Assembly (NCBI RefSeq): GCF_000373565.1
Contig: NZ_KB891831.1
Span: 63,330-127,329 of the forward strand
Length of the DNA stretch: 64,000 nucleotides
Reading direction: 5' to 3'
From: Streptomyces sp. HmicA12
GTDB taxonomy: Bacteria; Actinomycetota; Actinomycetes; Streptomycetales; Streptomycetaceae
Below, piece by piece: positions 61,341 through 64,000 of this stretch. The position numbers and the translations under genes were made by a program. Position 1 is the first letter of the stretch, and every line of letters starts with the position of its first letter. A model generated the notes under the pieces. It saw nothing but the letters and a program-made list of their open reading frames with translations. It searched no databases and was not told the DNA's origin.

Positions 61341-61601
61341 TCACTCCTCGTCGATGTCGGCCCCGATCTCGATCTCCAGCAGGCAGAACCCTCCTCCGTG
61401 GCAGGAGTCGCAGACCGTCCCGTCGCGGCTCCCGCTGCCGCTGCACGCGCCGCACAGTCCGTCGTGCCATGTCGTCCCGTCCAGGGCGTAGTGCGGGCGC
61501 GGATAGTGCGTGTCGGCGAGCACGCACTCCACCCGCGTCTCCGGGTGCCGTCGCACGCACAGGTCCTGCCCGAACCGCCGCTGCCGACCGTCCTGTCCGA
61601 T
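61341..61601 (-). CDS. Small DnaJ-type zinc-finger protein
   Basis: The C-terminal half has CGACSGSGSRDGTVCDSCHGGG, two CxxCxGxG-like units as in the DnaJ central zinc domain, followed by an acidic tail. ADTHYPRPHYALDGTTWHDG precedes them. The start is uncertain: a strong AAGGAGG ribosome-binding site lies 5 nt before an in-frame ATC at 61601, with no ATG in this frame. Alternatives are GTG at 61556 (71 residues) or GTG at 61655 (104 residues), both without a ribosome-binding site. A metal-binding or chaperone-adaptor role is inferred from the motif only. Confidence 0.6.
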   Translation of the reverse strand: MGQDGRQRRFGQDLCVRRHPETRVECVLADTHYPRPHYALDGTTWHDGLCGACSGSGSRDGTVCDSCHGGGFCLLEIEIGADIDEE

Positions 61602-61684
61602 GTCTTCCTCCTTCGTCGCGCCTTCGTGATCCCTCGACCTTTCCAGGGATAGCACCCGGCACTGACAACGCAGGCCGACCGGGC

Positions 61685-62131
61685 TCACCGCACCTCGTAA
61701 CCGAGGTCGTGGGTGGTGAGCGACGTCGGCATCAGGCGCAGCCACACCGTTCCGCGCTCCGCCGGATCGTCGTACAGATAGCGCACGAACCGCTCGTCCC
61801 AGCGGGTCTCGTCGGCGCCCAGGTAGCGGGTGAGCTTCCGGCGACCCCTCGGTACGTCGAAGGGCACCAACTCGGCCCGGCCGCGGGCTTGGACCTGGCG
61901 GACACGTCCGGTAGCGAGGTCGCACTCGTCCACGACCAGTGCGACCTTCGGATCCTTGCGCACCCGGTCGAAGAGCCGGGTCCACGGCCCGGTGAGCACC
62001 CAGAACGCCCCGTCCTCCCACAGGTACCGGACGGGGCGCACGGTCGGGCCCTCGGTGGCGAGGCGGGCGGTGAACGGCCGGCGGAGGAAGGCGTCCGGGT
62101 CGAAGCGGTGCGTGGTGGTCACGGCTCCCAT
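61685..62131 (-). CDS. Pyridoxamine 5'-phosphate oxidase-fold (FMN/F420-binding) protein
   Basis: The 148-residue protein has the split-barrel flavin-binding fold: FTARLATEGPTVRPVRYLWEDGAFWVLTG near the N-terminus, then VALVVDECDLATGRVRQVQARGRAELV and a YLYDDPAERGTVWLRLMP end. Homologues reduce substrates with FMNH2 or F420H2, or bind haem; the cofactor cannot be decided. The ATG at 62131 is the first in frame. It follows the methyltransferase on the same strand with a 39-nt gap, so co-transcription is possible. Confidence 0.85.
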   Translation of the reverse strand: MGAVTTTHRFDPDAFLRRPFTARLATEGPTVRPVRYLWEDGAFWVLTGPWTRLFDRVRKDPKVALVVDECDLATGRVRQVQARGRAELVPFDVPRGRRKLTRYLGADETRWDERFVRYLYDDPAERGTVWLRLMPTSLTTHDLGYEVR

Positions 62132-62170
62132 CGTCCAGAGCGGCGACCGGGCTGCCCACCGTCGGAAGAC

Positions 62171-62986
62171 CTAGGTCCGCGTGGCCGTGACCGCCACGGC
62201 GAGGTACGGCATCGGGAACGCGCCGCCCATCTCGTCGATCACGGCGCCGGTGCGCGCGAGGAGGTCTGCCTGCTGCTCCGGGGTGTACAGGGCCGCCTCG
62301 CCGCTGGTGGAGAGGTGTTCCAGCCAGGCGTCGCGCGTGTAGTGCTGCTCCCAGCGGACCTCCCACCGATCAAGGTCGTCGAAGGAGCCGGTGGCGCGCA
62401 GGCCGTCGGCCACCTTGTCGAAGATGGCCCCGTACGCGTCGATGGCGGAGTTCTTCCAAGGCATGCGCGGGGCGTCGGGGAGTGCCGCGCGGTGGGCTGC
62501 GGCGAAGGCGTCCGCGAGGGCGGGGCCGGGCCGGTAGACGTTCCAGAACAGGGCCACGCGCCCGCCGGGGCGCAGTACTTCGGCGGCCTTCGCGGCGCCC
62601 GCGGCCGGGTCGATCCAGTGCCAGGTCTGTCCGGCGACGACCAGGTCGAAGGTGCGACCCGCCGGGTCCCAGGTCTCGAACGCGCCCACCTCGACCGGGA
62701 GTCCGCGCTCGCGCGCGAAGCCGGCCATGCGCGCGTCGACGTCGACGCCGAGCACGGTGCAGCCCGCCGCGCGGAACTGACTCGCCGCGATCCCGGTGCC
62801 GCAGCCGACGTCGAGGACGTCGGGTCCCGGCGCCGCCGCGGCGATCCGCCGCACCAGCGCGCCGGGGTAGCGGGGGCGGCTGCGGTCGTAGCGGTCGGGA
62901 TCGGAGCCGAAGGACTCCGCCATGCCGCGGGCCTTGTGCGGTTCGTCCGGGACGGAGGAAGGGGTCGGGCCGGAGTGAGTGGGCAT
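62171..62986 (-). CDS. Class I SAM-dependent methyltransferase
   Basis: The 271-residue protein has the SAM-binding motif DVLDVGCGTGIAASQF (about residues 56-71), VLGVDVDARMAGFARERG, TFDLVVAGQTWHWID and LRPGGRVALFWNVY. It is a Methyltransf_11-type enzyme; the substrate is unknown. The ATG at 62986 lies inside an operator palindrome and lacks a ribosome-binding site, so it would need a leaderless transcript. The in-frame ATG at 62923 (MAESFGSDPDRYD) has AAGG upstream and may be the true start. It is divergent from the TetR gene, which probably represses it. Confidence 0.87.
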   Translation of the reverse strand: MPTHSGPTPSSVPDEPHKARGMAESFGSDPDRYDRSRPRYPGALVRRIAAAAPGPDVLDVGCGTGIAASQFRAAGCTVLGVDVDARMAGFARERGLPVEVGAFETWDPAGRTFDLVVAGQTWHWIDPAAGAAKAAEVLRPGGRVALFWNVYRPGPALADAFAAAHRAALPDAPRMPWKNSAIDAYGAIFDKVADGLRATGSFDDLDRWEVRWEQHYTRDAWLEHLSTSGEAALYTPEQQADLLARTGAVIDEMGGAFPMPYLAVAVTATRT

Positions 62987-62995
62987 TCGCCCACT
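62978..62995. promoter_or_regulatory. TetR operator A
   Basis: AGTGGGCATTCGCCCACT has 7-bp perfect arms around ATTC. It covers the first possible start codon of the methyltransferase and is paired with operator B, centre to centre 21 bp away (two helical turns). Confidence 0.8.
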
Positions 62996-62999
62996 CTAG

Positions 63000-63015
63000 G
63001 TGGGCACATGCCCAC
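63000..63015. promoter_or_regulatory. TetR operator B
   Basis: GTGGGCACATGCCCAC has 6-bp perfect arms around ACAT and shares the GTGGGC/GCCCAC arms of operator A. It lies 51 nt upstream of the TetR gene start. Confidence 0.8.
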
Positions 63016-63065
63016 TCGTCTACGGTTGGCCCGACCGACGCAGCGATGACGAAGGAGATCCGCAG

Positions 63066-63656
63066 GTGCCGACCGGGGTGGCCATCCGCGATGTGCGCAC
63101 GCAGCTGTTCGACGCCGCCGAGCGCGTCCTGCTGCGGGACGGCGCGGCCGGGCTGACCAGTCGGGCGGTCACCGACGAGGCCGGGTGCGCCAAGGGGGTG
63201 CTGCACCGGCACTTCGCCGACTTCGACGCGTTCCTGTGCGAGCTGATCCTCGACCGGGTCGAGGGGATCGACGCGCGGGGCGCGCAGCTGCGGGCGGTCG
63301 CCGGGTCCGGCTCGCTCGTCGATCACCTCACCGACGCCCTGACCGGCCTGTTCAGCCCCGTCGCGCTGGCGCTCGTCAGCCTGATCACCTTCCGCGACGG
63401 CCTGCGGGCCCGGCTGCGCGCGGCGGGCCGGCCGGGCGTCACCGTCCTCGCCCGCGCCACGGCCGTGGTCGTCGATTACCTCGGTGCAGAGCGCGCGGCG
63501 GGCCGCCTCTCCCCCGGTACCGACGTGGACACGCTCGCCCTCAGCCTCGTCGGCACGGGCCACCTGCTGTTCGCGGGCCGGGACGACGGCCCTCCGCAGC
63601 GTGCGGAGGTGCGCAGGATCGTGGAGTCGGTCCTCGCCGGGTCGCTGCCCCGGTAG
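63066..63656 (+). CDS. TetR family transcriptional regulator
   Basis: The 196-residue protein has a TetR DNA-binding domain (about residues 5-52: VRTQLFDAAERVLLRDGAAGL, SRAVTDEAGCAKGVLHRHFADFDAFL) and a helical ligand-binding domain. The GTG at 63066 is chosen because AAGGAG lies 8 nt upstream. A longer frame from 63000 would run through the operators. It is divergent from the methyltransferase and the two GTGGGC-type palindromes lie between them, so it probably represses both genes. The ligand is unknown. Confidence 0.92.
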   Translation: MPTGVAIRDVRTQLFDAAERVLLRDGAAGLTSRAVTDEAGCAKGVLHRHFADFDAFLCELILDRVEGIDARGAQLRAVAGSGSLVDHLTDALTGLFSPVALALVSLITFRDGLRARLRAAGRPGVTVLARATAVVVDYLGAERAAGRLSPGTDVDTLALSLVGTGHLLFAGRDDGPPQRAEVRRIVESVLAGSLPR

Positions 63657-63719
63657 AGGGGATTCCCGCTGCGGAAAAGGCAGTTGAGGCCGCGGCGCGG
63701 GCCCGCCATCATGGGCGCC

Positions 63720-64000
63720 ATGGACACTGTCACGCCCACGGAGTGGATCGGCGTCGCCGCGTACGAGAACCTGCGCGGCCGTCCGCACCCGATGGCCGCC
63801 GTGCGCGCCTGACTGCGGGAGCACGGCATCGACTGGATGCCGTTCGGCCAGAACGAGGTCCGCTGGGACCACGCCTGTGGCATCGGGCCCGACGGACACT
63901 GGCACGGCTGGTTCGATGTCCAGGTCGACGGCGCCGCCCTGCGCCGGCTCGGGCTGCACCCCACGCAACCGACGGCCGCGGTCGACGGCCCTTCGCCGCC
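63720..64000 (+). pseudogene. Hypothetical protein gene interrupted by in-frame TGA, truncated by window end
   Basis: A frame from ATG 63720 (MDTVTPTEWIGVAAYENLRG) runs 30 codons to TGA at 63810-63812. It then continues in the same frame with the same codon bias: LREHGIDWMPFGQNEVRWDHA, then GPDGHWHGWFDVQVDG, to the window edge. The simplest reading is a nonsense change of a TGG Trp codon in VRAWLREHGID. I do not recognise the family. Alternatives are a sequencing error, a downstream start at ATG 63837, or recoding. Confidence 0.55.

Noticed and set aside
63810..63812. TGA read as selenocysteine
   Set aside because: No SECIS-like hairpin is evident and the aligned residue is best explained as Trp; a nonsense change is simpler.

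Overview
The window looks like chromosomal DNA of Streptomyces or a very close actinomycete. It is uniformly GC-rich with strongly GC-biased third codon positions and many GTG starts. Gene content fits: SpoIIE-type phosphatases, RsbW-like and STAS regulators, an AA10 LPMO beside a GH19 chitinase with a DasR-type box, a bL37-like mini ribosomal protein, ABC importers with regulator/glycosidase pairs, and CbtAB under a cobalamin riboswitch. I see no rRNA, tRNA, transposase, phage genes or CRISPR array.

Layout. 1-9.2 kb is a signalling block: a MASE1 membrane sensor without output domain, SpoIIE-like phosphatases, a large membrane protein ending in a PI-PLC-like domain, a CHASE3 histidine kinase overlapping a receiver-phosphatase, and a divergent small HTH protein translationally coupled to a lone receiver. 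9.2-12.1 kb holds chitin-active secreted enzymes and a cardiolipin-synthase-like phospholipase D. 12.2-20 kb is stress and housekeeping: DUF1206 protein, RsbW-like kinase, STAS protein, bL37-like peptide, SRPBCC protein, PPK2, a mannonate-dehydratase-like enolase, a STAS/ANTAR protein, an HTH regulator and a catalase.

20.2-31 kb is a minus-strand catabolic block: an ABC importer (binding protein, two permeases, ATPase), PHP phosphoesterase, sugar isomerase, Gfo/Idh oxidoreductase and GH38 alpha-mannosidase. It could import and dismantle an alpha-mannosylated, possibly inositol-containing phosphodiester. 31-36.7 kb has a YbdK-type ligase, an MHS transporter, a DUF4190 protein and the cobalt module (riboswitch, CbtB, CbtA) facing a histidine-phosphatase-fold protein without catalytic histidines. 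36.7-41.7 kb has two alpha/beta hydrolases, a remnant of indolepyruvate ferredoxin oxidoreductase, an SDR without the usual tyrosine and a MarR-GNAT fusion.

41.6-52.1 kb is a second catabolic block: beta-lactamase-fold hydrolase and IclR regulator divergent from a five-gene Opp/Dpp-type transporter, then a degenerate ROK protein, a creatininase-family amidohydrolase, a glucarate-dehydratase-like enolase and RidA. 53.5-61.3 kb is a compact sugar regulon: LacI regulator, GH2 glycosidase, ABC importer and secreted GH43, tied together by three near-identical palindromes (TTACATCGATGTAA). 61.3-64 kb has a zinc-finger protein, a flavin-oxidase-fold protein, a methyltransferase and a TetR regulator sharing a twin operator, and an ORF interrupted by an in-frame TGA that runs off the end.

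Most intergenic gaps are short. The two longest gene-free stretches (33834-34395 and 39531-39921) contain no convincing gene; the first has a palindrome resembling a DevR/OsdR site.
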